This document shows, in pieces, positions 43,399-53,302 of a stretch of 64,000 nucleotides of DNA. The translations under genes were made by a program, and so were the position numbers. The DNA lies in the NCBI RefSeq assembly GCF_007970185.1, contig NZ_CP042431.1:930001-994000 (forward strand), read 5' to 3'. Below the pieces are notes generated by a model that did not search any database, was not told the DNA's origin, and was given only the letters and a program-made list of their open reading frames with translations. This stretch comes from Pseudobacter ginsenosidimutans (lineage in GTDB: Bacteria > Bacteroidota > Bacteroidia > Chitinophagales > Chitinophagaceae). Within the stretch, counting starts at the first letter, position 1. Each line of letters starts with the position of its first letter.

Positions 43399-44931
43399 AT
43401 GAAAAAGAATGTTCGTGTTAGGTTTGCTCCCAGCCCCACCGGAGGATTGCACCTCGGAGGGGTTCGTACGGTTCTGTACAACTATCTTTTTGCCCGCCAT
43501 GCAGGCGGAGAATTTGTACTCCGGATCGAAGATACGGACCAAACCCGGTTTGTGCCAGGTGCAGAAGAATACATCATCAACTGCCTTCAGTGGTGCGGCC
43601 TCACACCCGATGAAGGCCCGGCCAGCGGCGGCCCATATGCTCCCTATCGTCAGAGTGAAAGAAAAGCCATGTATCGCCAGTATGCAGAACAGCTCGTAAA
43701 GAGCGGTCATGCCTACTATGCGTTCGACAGGCCTGAAGAACTCGAAAGCATGCGCGAGCGATTCAAAACAGATACCAATCCTTCCCCGCAATATGATCAC
43801 AAGGTGAGACTGGAAATGCGCAATAGCTGCTCCCTCACATTGGAAGAAACTGAAACATTACTGGAAGACGGAGTGCCCTATGTGATCCGCATCCGCATGC
43901 CGGAAAATGAGACCATTACTTTCCACGATATGATCCGTGGCGATGTCACTTTCAATACCGGCCTTGTAGACGATAAGGTATTGCTCAAAGCCGATGGCAT
44001 GCCTACCTATCACCTTGCAGTAGTGGTAGACGATCATCTGATGAAGATCACCCACGCATTCCGCGGCGAAGAATGGCTGCCCAGTTCTCCCGTGCATGTA
44101 TTGCTCTGGAAATATTTAGGATGGGAAGAAGAGATGCCGAAATGGGCACACCTTCCGCTCATTCTTAAACCCGACGGAAACGGCAAGCTCAGCAAACGCG
44201 ATGGCGACCGCCTCGGATTCCCTGTGTTTGCCATGAACTGGACCGACCCTAAAACCAATGAGCTCACCAAAGGCTTCAGGGAACTGGGTTTCATGCCAGA
44301 AGCCTTCATCAATATGCTGGCGATGCTCGGCTGGAATGATGGTACAGACCAGGAGATCTTCACCATCGAAGAACTGATCGCCAAATTCTCCATCGATCGC
44401 GTACACAAAGGCGGAGCCAAATTCGATTTTGAAAAAGCAAAATGGTTCAACCACGAATGGATCAAACGCTCCGATGCTGCCCGCCTTCTCCCTGATGTTA
44501 AAAGAGTACTCGCAGATAATGGACTTACCGTAAGCGATGACGCCCTCCTTTCAACTGTGATCAACCTGGTGAAAGACCGCTGCACCCTTCTTACTGACTT
44601 CTATGAACAAACGAAGTTCTTCTTCGCCACACCATCACAGGACCTGGAAGCAGTGAAACCGAAATGGAATGAAGCGAAAAAGGAATTCTTCCTCGCAGCC
44701 ATCGCACAAATGGAAGCAGCCTCCAATTTCCAGGCTGCAGAGCAGGAAGCTGCATTCAAAGAGCTCGCCACGCAACATAATATCAAACCCGGCGAACTGA
44801 TGATGCCCTTACGCATCATGCTGGTCGGTGGCAAATTCGGCCCCGGTGTTTTTGATATCGCCGCCATCATCGGAAAACAGGAAACGATTCACCGCATTCA
44901 GTTGGCCCTCCAGCAACTGGACCTTGCTTAA
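43399..44931 (+). CDS. gltX: Glutamyl-tRNA synthetase
   Basis: A 510-residue class I synthetase. VRFAPSPTGGLHLGGVRT carries the HIGH-type motif, and GKLSKRDGD the KMSKS-type loop. Rossmann and anticodon-binding helical domains are complete; the length fits bacterial GltX. I start at the ATG at 43399 because it begins the catalytic domain; the longer frame overlaps the promoter. It charges Glu to tRNA-Glu (or also tRNA-Gln). Confidence 0.97.
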   Translation: MKKNVRVRFAPSPTGGLHLGGVRTVLYNYLFARHAGGEFVLRIEDTDQTRFVPGAEEYIINCLQWCGLTPDEGPASGGPYAPYRQSERKAMYRQYAEQLVKSGHAYYAFDRPEELESMRERFKTDTNPSPQYDHKVRLEMRNSCSLTLEETETLLEDGVPYVIRIRMPENETITFHDMIRGDVTFNTGLVDDKVLLKADGMPTYHLAVVVDDHLMKITHAFRGEEWLPSSPVHVLLWKYLGWEEEMPKWAHLPLILKPDGNGKLSKRDGDRLGFPVFAMNWTDPKTNELTKGFRELGFMPEAFINMLAMLGWNDGTDQEIFTIEELIAKFSIDRVHKGGAKFDFEKAKWFNHEWIKRSDAARLLPDVKRVLADNGLTVSDDALLSTVINLVKDRCTLLTDFYEQTKFFFATPSQDLEAVKPKWNEAKKEFFLAAIAQMEAASNFQAAEQEAAFKELATQHNIKPGELMMPLRIMLVGGKFGPGVFDIAAIIGKQETIHRIQLALQQLDLA

Positions 44932-44949
44932 TATGAAAAATAGAAAAGT

Positions 44950-45357
44950 ATGCCACGCCCAATCAGAGTGTTAGTTGCCAAAGTGGGCCTCGATGGCCAT
45001 GACCGCGGAGCAAAAGTGATTGCCACCGCTCTCCGCGATGCCGGTATGGAAGTGATCTACACAGGACTTCGTCAAACCCCTGAAATGGTGGTCAGTGCTG
45101 CATTACAGGAAGACGTTGATGCCATCGGCATCAGCATCCTATCTGGTGCCCACATGACCGTTTTCCCGAAAGTGATCAACCTGATGAAAGAAAAAGGAAT
45201 GGATGATGTTCTCCTCACAGGAGGCGGCATCATTCCTGAAGACGATATGCAGGAGCTCAACACCATGGGAGTAGGAAAACTCTTCGCACCTGGAACTACC
45301 ACTTCAGACATTGCTGAATACATCACCACCTGGGTGAAAGAGCATCGCGAATTCTGA
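44950..45357 (+). CDS. Cobalamin-binding domain protein (methylmalonyl-CoA mutase C-terminal type)
   Basis: A 135-residue stand-alone B12-binding domain. [24 protein letters not shown] contains the base-off DxHxxG cobalamin motif, followed by [14 protein letters not shown] and [12 protein letters not shown], typical of the C-terminal half of the large subunit of methylmalonyl-CoA mutase. It is likely the small subunit of a split acyl-CoA mutase whose other part is elsewhere. It lies 18 nt after gltX and before an enoyl-CoA hydratase. Confidence 0.93.
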   Translation: MPRPIRVLVAKVGLDGHDRGAKVIATALRDAGMEVIYTGLRQTPEMVVSAALQEDVDAIGISILSGAHMTVFPKVINLMKEKGMDDVLLTGGGIIPEDDMQELNTMGVGKLFAPGTTTSDIAEYITTWVKEHREF

Positions 45358-45378
45358 TCAATAAAAAACATCATTATC

Positions 45379-46155
45379 ATGTCATATCAAACCTTGCTTA
45401 CCTCACTTGAAAACGGAATATTCACTATTACCATCAACCGTCCGGACAAGCTCAATGCCATCAACAGAACTGTGATGGAAGAACTGAAACTGGCAGTTGA
45501 CGAGATCTATAAAAACCCGGCTATCCGTTCCGCCATCATTACCGGCGCCGGACCGAAAGCCTTTATCGCAGGTGCAGACATCACAGAATTCATGGGACTG
45601 AGCAAGGATGAAGGAATGGCTATCGCGAAGAAAGGTCATGATGTTTTCTTTGCTATCGAGCGTTCTCCAAAACCCATCGTTGCTGCTGTAAATGGATTTG
45701 CACTCGGTGGCGGTTGCGAACTGGCGCTGAGCTGTCATTTCATGATCGCAGCGGAGAATGCAAAATTCGGTCAGCCTGAAGTGAACCTCGGCCTGATCCC
45801 TGGCTATGGCGGTACACAAAGGCTGGTGCAGGTTGCCGGCAAAGGACGCGCCATGGAACTGCTCATGAGTGGCAGGACCATCTCCGCCCAGGAAGCGCTT
45901 ACCATCGGTATGGTGAATGAAGTGGTTCCCCAGGAAAACCTCATCGCACGCGTTACTGAAATACTTACACTGATCAACACCAAAGCACCGGTTGCATTAG
46001 CCAAAGTGATCGACTGTGTTAATCATTTCGATCATTCCAAAGCTGGATATGATCATGAGGTTCAACAGTTCGGGGAATGCTTTGCTACTGAAGATATGAA
46101 AGAAGGCGTGACGGCATTTCTGGAAAAAAGGAAAGCTGATTTTAAAGGAAAATAG
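45379..46155 (+). CDS. Enoyl-CoA hydratase/isomerase family protein
   Basis: A 258-residue crotonase. AFIAGADITEF is the first oxyanion-hole strand, NGFALGGGCELALSCHFMIA the second, and FGQPEVNLGLIPGYGGTQRL carries the catalytic Glu pair region. Hydrates enoyl-CoA esters in beta-oxidation or related routes. It is 21 nt after the B12 protein gene and is followed by a terminator. Confidence 0.95.
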   Translation: MSYQTLLTSLENGIFTITINRPDKLNAINRTVMEELKLAVDEIYKNPAIRSAIITGAGPKAFIAGADITEFMGLSKDEGMAIAKKGHDVFFAIERSPKPIVAAVNGFALGGGCELALSCHFMIAAENAKFGQPEVNLGLIPGYGGTQRLVQVAGKGRAMELLMSGRTISAQEALTIGMVNEVVPQENLIARVTEILTLINTKAPVALAKVIDCVNHFDHSKAGYDHEVQQFGECFATEDMKEGVTAFLEKRKADFKGK

Positions 46156-46175
46156 ATTAATAGAAAAGTATACAG

Positions 46176-46205
46176 AGCGGGATCAGTGATGGTCCCGCTT
46201 TTTTA
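46176..46205 (+). terminator. Terminator after the enoyl-CoA hydratase gene
   Basis: AGCGGGATC pairs with GGTCCCGCT around AGTGAT with one mismatch, followed by TTTTTTA. Confidence 0.85.
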
Positions 46206-46282
46206 TTTGAGTACGGGGTAAAGATCTACTTCGGATGTGCCCGGTAGCACGTCTCCGGGGAGCGACTGACAACCCTGCTATT

Positions 46283-47713
46283 TTATTGCTCATTACCAAA
46301 GTCCTCGCAATTGAATACCTGGATCTCTCCCAGCACCGGACTGGCTTTGCTTTTGGTGACAGAGATACGAATCTTCGATGCCGTCTGCCTGGGAAATTGT
46401 AATATTCGCTTATACCCAACCGTTGTACCGCTGGTTAACGGAACATAATTTCCATCATTAAAAACTTCTATCGTGAACGCCTCAATCCGCTGACCGGCTT
46501 CGATATATTCCTGCAGCATGATCGTATTGAATTCTTTCTCCTGGTCCATTTCCAGCTCGATGGAACAGGTTGTAATGGTTTTATCAGGCGCCCAGTGCGA
46601 GAACCTGAAACCATCCACCAGCAATGAAGGCAGGTATCCGGCGCGGGAACTGGATACATGTACACGCGCACGCCGGGCAAGGTTTTCACGGAAACTGGAT
46701 TCACGCAGTCCTTTGAATGCCATCAGCGCAGCAGAATCATTCGGATGGATCAATCCACGTCTGTCCGGAGGCACATTCAATAATAAATTGGAGCCTCTTC
46801 CAACTGAAGTCATAAAGATCTTCATCAATTCCCTGCCGGATTTCACGGCAGTATCTTCATTAGGATGATAGAACCATCCCGGGCGGATACTCACATCGCA
46901 TTCCGCAGGTATCCAGGATTTGCCATTCACATTCCCTGTGTTGAGCGTATCCACAGGAGGTGCGCCAATGCCACGTTCAAAGCCAACTGTATCCAGCAAA
47001 TTCCAGTTGGTCTTGCCGGCGATTCCTTTCTCATTGCCCACCCAGCGTATGTCCGGGCCGATATCACTAAAGATCAGCGCCTCGTCGGCAAAGCGACGCG
47101 CGGTGCGCTCGAATCTTGGAAAATCGTATTCCTGTTTTTTCCCGTTGGGCCCTTCGCCATTGGCGCCGTCCCACCATAATTCAAAAATATCCCCGTAGCC
47201 ACGAAGCAGTTCACGCATCGTCTTCACATAAATATCATTGTATTCATCCGTGCCATAGTCAGGATGGTTACGGTCCCACGGCGAGATATAAACGCCGAAG
47301 CCGATACCATAACTGCTGCATGCTTCGGATAGTTCGCGAAGCACATTTCCTTTTCCATTTTTCCATGGGCTCTGTGCCACGGTATGATCGCTGAAGCGGC
47401 TGGGCCAGAGACAGAATCCGTCGTGGTGCTTCGCTGTAATGATGATGCCTTTGGCGCCTGCATCGCGTGCGATCCTGGCCCACTGCCGGCAATCCAATTC
47501 TGTAGGATTGAATACAGACGGATCTTCCGTACCCTTGCCCCATTCAACATCTGTGAATGTATTCGGACCGAAATGCATGAACAAATAGAATTCCATCTGA
47601 TGCCATTCCATTTGCCTGGCATTGGGAGCAGGCCCTACAATGTCTACCAATTGGGCATAGCTACCAAGGCTGCCCGTTACGGTCAGCAACAAAAGAAGAA
47701 TTATGCGCAGCAT
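46283..47713 (-). CDS. GH29 alpha-L-fucosidase with C-terminal discoidin-like domain
   Basis: A 476-residue exported glycosidase. Signal peptide MLRIILLLLLTVTGSLGSYA. The GH29 barrel shows KHHDGF (His pair at 96-97) and the nucleophile D182 in ELWWDGANG. The general acid/base is not conserved across GH29. The last 130 residues (ARVHVSSSRAGYLPSLLVDG to VLGEIQVFNCED) have the F5/8 discoidin pattern, a carbohydrate-binding module. It lies 5 nt downstream of the GH95-like gene, so they are one transcript. Confidence 0.93.
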   Translation of the reverse strand: MLRIILLLLLTVTGSLGSYAQLVDIVGPAPNARQMEWHQMEFYLFMHFGPNTFTDVEWGKGTEDPSVFNPTELDCRQWARIARDAGAKGIIITAKHHDGFCLWPSRFSDHTVAQSPWKNGKGNVLRELSEACSSYGIGFGVYISPWDRNHPDYGTDEYNDIYVKTMRELLRGYGDIFELWWDGANGEGPNGKKQEYDFPRFERTARRFADEALIFSDIGPDIRWVGNEKGIAGKTNWNLLDTVGFERGIGAPPVDTLNTGNVNGKSWIPAECDVSIRPGWFYHPNEDTAVKSGRELMKIFMTSVGRGSNLLLNVPPDRRGLIHPNDSAALMAFKGLRESSFRENLARRARVHVSSSRAGYLPSLLVDGFRFSHWAPDKTITTCSIELEMDQEKEFNTIMLQEYIEAGQRIEAFTIEVFNDGNYVPLTSGTTVGYKRILQFPRQTASKIRISVTKSKASPVLGEIQVFNCEDFGNEQ

Positions 47714-47718
47714 ATGGT

Positions 47719-49965
47719 TTATTCAAATCCGTTTTTGAACCGGATGACTTGTCCTTTTTTAACAGGGATACTAAAGATGTTGTTCTGCAGACCTACTTGA
47801 TCATGGTCTATGCCTTCTACGATCCAGGTATGAAAATGTCGGGGCTTTTTAAGTAAAAGAAGGCCATTCTTTGTAGCTGTGATTTCTACAACGGTTTCCA
47901 CTCCGTTCTCTTTTTCAGCGCTCACCAGGTATCCGCCTTCTGTGCGAAGCTTACGGAAAGATACATCCTTCCAGTCAGCAGGCAAAGCAGGAAATATTTC
48001 AATAACACCGGTATTGCTACGGATCAGCATTTCATGGATCCCCTGGGCAAAAGCGAAATTCCCTTCGAGGGTGAAAGGCCGTCCCTGATCATCGGAATAC
48101 TCTCCGCCTTTCTGATCGCCATTGAGATGGAAACTATTGGGAGAAACGAAATTGGAAGCAAAGATCCTGAGATGCTTAGCGGCACTGTCGCCTTTATTGG
48201 CGCTGGCGTACATGTTCGCCATCCAGGCAAAGGCGTAGCCTGTCCACTTGCGGGTGCCAAGCAGTTCCAGGTGTTTCAATGAAAGATCGATCCTCTTATC
48301 TCCGGGATGCTCTGAGAGATTCTTCAATGGAAAGATCCCGATATATGGACTCATATGCCTGTGCGAATGTTCCATATTCACGTCAGGCGCCATCGTCAGA
48401 CCTGTTTCATTGGAAGATAGCTCCGGAAGTTCCTGCAAGAGTTTTGTCCATCTTTTTTCTTCCGGTTTATTGCCTGCAGCGTTGGCGGTCATCATCGCCA
48501 CATACGAAAGATAACGAGCAACAGAGAGATCATAGTTGGTCCAGTTATGAAACCAGGCTGTGATCTTATTGTCGTTGTACTCAGGGCTGGAGCTCAATGG
48601 CAGTCTGCGTTTGCCGTTTTCCATTCTCGTGATCTGTTCCAGGTAAACTGCTGCATCGCGGATATATGGATATACGCGTTGTTTCAGGAAAACAGTATCA
48701 TTGGTATACTGCCATTGCCAGTAAAAGTTTTGCGCCAGCCAGCAAACGGTGGTGGGGCTCATGGAATATTGTATCCATCCTCCCATCGGCTTACCACTAA
48801 TGGTGCTAACACCGGGAACATTCAATCCATCAGTGCCGAAGTATTGTTTGGTCCAGCGCTTGTTTTCCGGCCTTACTTTCCAGAGCCAGTTGGTGAAGCC
48901 CGCTGTGAGATCAGTGTGATTGGAAGTATAGCCGGGCCAGTAGCTGAGTTGCGTGTTGAGGTCGTGATGATAATCTCCTTTCCAGGGTGGCAGCCTGCCA
49001 TCATCTGCAGTCCAGACAGATTGTAAAGAGATGGGAGGCGTGTTTGCGCGGGCAACGGAACCGAACTTGTACATCTCGCGGTAGTACTGGGTTTCCAGCA
49101 ATGAATCAGGAATGGATATCGAGGAGCGGTTCCAGTAGTCCTTCCACCATTTTTCATGTGCGTTCCAGCCTGTAGGTTCTTTGAGTGCAGGGTCGATCCT
49201 GGTGAGCACTGCAGGTTGATCGATGCTGATGGTCCAGGAACCGATGAGGCGATTCTTTTTTGAGATTATCCATTGTATCAGCACTTCATAATAATGACCA
49301 TTCCAGGTGGGTTGATGGTAGCGAATATTGTTCTTCCCTTTTTTCACGGAGCCCTTCGGATACTCAAGTCTGGCAAGGGATGCATTGCCAGGCTTCTCAG
49401 TGGGTCCCAGCTGGTAACGTGGTGGGATAAGCGAAGGGATCAACTGGTCCAGCATTTCCGGCTTCGCATTTTCCCAGGCGAAATACCCTTCCCGTTGAGT
49501 GGCGTGGATATAACTCAGGAAGCGAAGTTCATCATCGAATTCAATCCAGACCAGGCCATTGCTCAGGTCTGCCTCGGCCCAGCGGGCCTGGTAGCCTGCA
49601 GGAATAGAAAACTCCATCGCAGCGCCAGGGATCTTGCCGGGTGCAGCGTTTTGATCATAGGGGCGATCACCAACTTTCTGCACAGTATCATATTCGCCTT
49701 TCAATACCTGTTGTTCCACCCATTTGAAAGTCATGCGATGGATCTCCGGCATGGGCCTGTCGTCCCAGAGGTCAACCCTGTCCAGCGATAATCTTATATT
49801 GTTGTCCCGCTGCCAAACGAGCGCTCCCAGCCAGCCATTACCGATCGGCAGTGCTTCATCCCATTGTTTGGGAAGGGAAGTGAATTTCAAATTATGTTGT
49901 CTCTTCACTTGTGCATGAACGGTAGTTACCAGGAACAGACCGGCCAGCAGCGGGATCAATTTCAT
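47719..49965 (-). CDS. GH95-like glycoside hydrolase
   Basis: A 748-residue exported enzyme (signal MKLIPLLAGLFLVTTVHAQ). The N-terminal beta-sandwich begins WDEALPIGNGWLGALVW, the GH95 opening motif. The (alpha/alpha)6 barrel includes YHHDLNTQLSYWPGYTSNHT and SMSPTTVCWLAQNFYW, with the catalytic-acid region HDLNTQLSYW aligned to the GH95 INLQMNYWP stretch. The closing beta domain is at the C-terminus. GH95 enzymes remove alpha-1,2-L-fucose or alpha-L-galactose. In this cluster it would complement the two GH29 enzymes. Confidence 0.85.
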   Translation of the reverse strand: MKLIPLLAGLFLVTTVHAQVKRQHNLKFTSLPKQWDEALPIGNGWLGALVWQRDNNIRLSLDRVDLWDDRPMPEIHRMTFKWVEQQVLKGEYDTVQKVGDRPYDQNAAPGKIPGAAMEFSIPAGYQARWAEADLSNGLVWIEFDDELRFLSYIHATQREGYFAWENAKPEMLDQLIPSLIPPRYQLGPTEKPGNASLARLEYPKGSVKKGKNNIRYHQPTWNGHYYEVLIQWIISKKNRLIGSWTISIDQPAVLTRIDPALKEPTGWNAHEKWWKDYWNRSSISIPDSLLETQYYREMYKFGSVARANTPPISLQSVWTADDGRLPPWKGDYHHDLNTQLSYWPGYTSNHTDLTAGFTNWLWKVRPENKRWTKQYFGTDGLNVPGVSTISGKPMGGWIQYSMSPTTVCWLAQNFYWQWQYTNDTVFLKQRVYPYIRDAAVYLEQITRMENGKRRLPLSSSPEYNDNKITAWFHNWTNYDLSVARYLSYVAMMTANAAGNKPEEKRWTKLLQELPELSSNETGLTMAPDVNMEHSHRHMSPYIGIFPLKNLSEHPGDKRIDLSLKHLELLGTRKWTGYAFAWMANMYASANKGDSAAKHLRIFASNFVSPNSFHLNGDQKGGEYSDDQGRPFTLEGNFAFAQGIHEMLIRSNTGVIEIFPALPADWKDVSFRKLRTEGGYLVSAEKENGVETVVEITATKNGLLLLKKPRHFHTWIVEGIDHDQVGLQNNIFSIPVKKGQVIRFKNGFE

Positions 49966-49997
49966 ACAGGATGGTTAAGGCAGCAATTGAATACTGA

Positions 49998-52057
49998 TCA
50001 GTTTTCGCGATAGAGCACCACATCAGGAATGCGCATCTTTGGGATGCCCGGTCCTTTCCAGCTCACTTCCAGGTTATCGGTACCTGATCTTTCGAAATAC
50101 TGAACTTTGATCTTATGATAGCCTTTTGCCAGTGGGATATCTTTTGATTTTCTATTTCTCCGTGCATTCCATCATTGTCTACCGTAAGGGTATCATTGAT
50201 GTACATGCGGCTACCATCATCGGAACTGAGATAGAAAGTATAAACGCCGTCGAGCGGAATGCGGATCCAGCCATCGAACACGAATGCATATTCTTCCTTG
50301 CCGCGTTTCATGCTGATATCGAAATTGGCCAGGGTGCCCATTGCGGCGGGCGACAAGGCGCTGAAATCCGGCAGCCTGTCCCATTTTCCTTCGAAAGAAG
50401 CGAACTGTAATCCACCACTTGGCGGGTTCACTTCCTGAGCCGGAATGGGCGTTACTTTTTCAAAGCTGGCAGATGCCACATTGGAGATCTGTTTCCCGTT
50501 GAGAAAGCAGGCCGCCTTGATGGTTGCCGATTTGCGGAGCGTCATGCTTCTTGCCTGTGCCGATGTATTGGCAGGATCTTTTCCATTGGTGGTGTAGTAC
50601 ACGATCGCTCCGGGAATATTTGTTTTGAAAACAACAGGCAGCTGATCGATAAAAATGGAAGCCGGCGCTTCGATCAACGGTTCCGTATATGCGATGGGCC
50701 TGCCTTTGATCTCGGCAGTGATCACTGTTGCATATGGTTGCTGCTGGATCCCCTGCAACTGAATGATATTGGTTGCATTCAGCCTGCTGGTCTTCAGATT
50801 TGTTTTTTCTGCCAGCGTATATGCTTTTACGATACTATTTCCCATCGGGGGCAAGGACAATTTTCCATCGGCGGGCCAGTTGATAACGTGGAAGTACAAG
50901 CGCGTTCCGCCGGGGATCGCCTGCTGGGTGCAGTAGCCGTAGTTCAGATCCTTGAATGGGCTGGCCTGTGTTTTATAGATGGAAGCGCTGTTGACGCTCA
51001 TCCAGCTGCCAATATCGCGCAGCCGCTCGATGCTGGGTTGCGGAAAAACGCCTGCTGCCGTAGGCCCTACATTCAACAGGTAGTTGCCTCCTTTGGAAGC
51101 AGTTTCGATGAGCTTGTGGATCAGGTCTTCTGAAGATTTCCAATTCTGATCATGGCTGTTGTAGCTCCAGTTGCTGTTCATGGTCATGCAGCTTTCCCAG
51201 TCAACGCCTGGGAAACCGGTGGCTGGAATTTCCTGTTCGGGCGTACCGAAATCACCTGCGAAATCGCCGGTGCGGGTGAGCCCTGCCATGCCGGCACGAC
51301 CTTTGTCTACCCGGTTGTTGATGATAATGTCCGGCTGCAGGTTCTTTACATAATTATAAAGGTCTTTGCCCAGTTCGTGCGTCCAGGTATCTTCCCATTC
51401 ACCATCGAACCAGAGTACACCGATCTTTCCGTAATTGGTGAGGAGTTCTTTCAGTTGTTCCTTCATGTAAGTGATGTACCTGCTGAAATCAGCTCCCTCT
51501 GTGGAGCGGTCAGACTCCCAGTCGCGGCGGGGGAGATAATCCGGATGATGCCAGTCCATAATGGAATAATAGAAGCAGAGCTGCAGTCCATACTTATTAC
51601 AGGCATCGGCCAGTTCTTTCAGCGGATCTTTTTTGAAAGGCGTGTTCATCACATTGAAATCGGTGGTGGCGGTAGGCCAGAGTGCGAAGCCATCGTGATG
51701 TTTGGTAGTGATCACAAGGTACTTCATGCCGGCATCTTTGGCCATGCGTACCCAGTCGTCTGCATTGAATTGTGTGGGGTTGAATTGTGAAAGAAATTTG
51801 TCGTACGTAGCGAGCGGGATCTGCGCAGTGCTGCGGATCCATTCGCCGTAACTGGTGTTGCCGTTCCATTCACCTGCGGGGACCGAATAAAGTCCCCAAT
51901 GGATAAAAAGGCCGAAACGCGCATCGCGCCACCATTGCATTTTCTGTTGGTCAGTTTTGGTTTTGGCCGTTTGGGCCAGGGGTTGCATGAATATACTACT
52001 GGTAGTAAGCATGGTTGCGGTGAACAACCACTTCATCATGCGTGGAGCTTGTTGCAT
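49998..52057 (-). CDS. GH29 alpha-L-fucosidase with PA14-like domain, C-terminus frameshifted
   Basis: From the ATG at 52057 a signal peptide is followed by a GH29 barrel: RFGLFIHWGLYSVPAGEW, KHHDGFALWP, nucleophile D218 in LWFDGEWE. After this comes a beta-sandwich with a chitobiase-like LPVVFKTNIPGAIVYYTTNG region and a PA14-like domain (DGWIRIPLDGVYTFYLSSDDGS). The direct frame stops at 50063 with a nonsensical tail; one base earlier in frame, the expected end SKDIPLAKGYHKIKVQYFER, then VVLYREN, stops at 49998. The span is 2060 nt, one short of a multiple of three. The lesion is at the AAAA run at 50148-50151. The catalytic domain is unaffected. First gene of the fucosidase operon. Confidence 0.88.
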
Positions 52058-52224
52058 ATTGATTGGTAAATTATAAACACAGTTATAAATTATCGGATCA
52101 GCAAGCATTCAATCGATGTTCAACTAATATCGCAAATTATCCTGATTATTAGCAGACATTTTTTGAAGGAGTTATGCTGCTTCACAATTTTTTCTACCTT
52201 CAATGAATACAACCAGCACTGCCA

Positions 52225-53238
52225 ATGGAAAAGAAGCTCCCCACCATCAAGGAAATTGCGAAACGCCTGAACATATCGATCTCAACTGTCTCCAGGGCAT
52301 TGCATGATCATCATAGCATCGGTCTCCGTACCAAACTTGCCGTGAAAAAGCTGGCTGCGGAATTGAATTATGAGCCCAATCAAACGGCTATCTTCTTTAA
52401 ACAACGCAAAACCTTCACTATTGGTGTGATCCTTCCCAACCTGCGCGAAGAATTTTTTTCATCGGCTATCAATGGTATCGAAAAAACTGCGCTGGACAAC
52501 AATTATATCGTTCTCACCAGCCAGAGCCATGATGACCTGGAGCGTGAAAAAAATATCGTGGAGTCCATGAAGAAGCACCGGGTAGATGGGATCCTCGCCT
52601 CCATTTCCAAGAATACCACCCGCATCGATCACTTTGAACAACTCAAGAATTATGATATTCCGGTCGTATTCTTCGACAGGGTGCCTGATGTACCGGATGT
52701 GCATTCCGTCAGTTGCAATCTTTATCACAGTTCAGTAGAAGCGGTGGATTTCCTCGTCAAAAAAGGACATAAGCGTATCGCGTACATCCAGGGCCCTTCC
52801 ACCCTCAATATCAAGAATGAAAGATTGAACGGCTACTATGATGCACTCGCCAAAAATTCCATAAAGGCCGATGATGCACTGGTTGTGAGCACAGACCTCT
52901 CCACTGATGGCAATACGGGCGCACTGGACAAATTGCTCGCGCTGAAAAAACGTCCCACCGCCGTGATCCTCTTCAATGACTATGTAGCGCTGGATGTGAT
53001 CCACCATGCCCGCCAGCGTAAACTGGCCATCAACAAGGATATCAGCTTTGTAAGCTATGCCAATATCCCCTTCATGCATTACCTGGAAACGCCTCCTGTT
53101 GCTTCCGTGGAACAGTTCCCCTACGAGCAGGGCGCCAGGGCCACCGAACTGCTGTTCAAGCTTCTCGATCCCAATGCCAAACAGGGCCTTCCTCCTTATG
53201 AAAACATCGTTCTGAAAAGTGAACTGATCATTCATTAG
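52225..53238 (+). CDS. LacI family transcriptional regulator
   Basis: A 337-residue regulator. TIKEIAKRLNISISTVSRALHD is the HTH, followed by hinge and the periplasmic-binding-protein-like core (TIGVILPNLREEFFSSAINGIE, DGILASISKN, VVFFDRVPDV, RIAYIQGPSTLN). It is divergent from the three-gene fucosidase operon and most likely responds to fucose or a fucoside. The sensor pocket cannot be matched to a ligand. Confidence 0.93.
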   Translation: MEKKLPTIKEIAKRLNISISTVSRALHDHHSIGLRTKLAVKKLAAELNYEPNQTAIFFKQRKTFTIGVILPNLREEFFSSAINGIEKTALDNNYIVLTSQSHDDLEREKNIVESMKKHRVDGILASISKNTTRIDHFEQLKNYDIPVVFFDRVPDVPDVHSVSCNLYHSSVEAVDFLVKKGHKRIAYIQGPSTLNIKNERLNGYYDALAKNSIKADDALVVSTDLSTDGNTGALDKLLALKKRPTAVILFNDYVALDVIHHARQRKLAINKDISFVSYANIPFMHYLETPPVASVEQFPYEQGARATELLFKLLDPNAKQGLPPYENIVLKSELIIH

Positions 53239-53275
53239 AATCCGATGAAATAGCTGTACCAGCCGCGTATTTCCC

Positions 53276-53283
53276 TACCTTTG
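53276..53283 (+). promoter_or_regulatory. fumC promoter, -7 element
   Basis: TACCTTTG fits the -7 consensus and lies 19 nt before the fumC ATG. A CTG at the -33 distance is a weak match. Confidence 0.4.
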
Positions 53284-53302
53284 CTGCCAAATTTTTAGCA
53301 AT

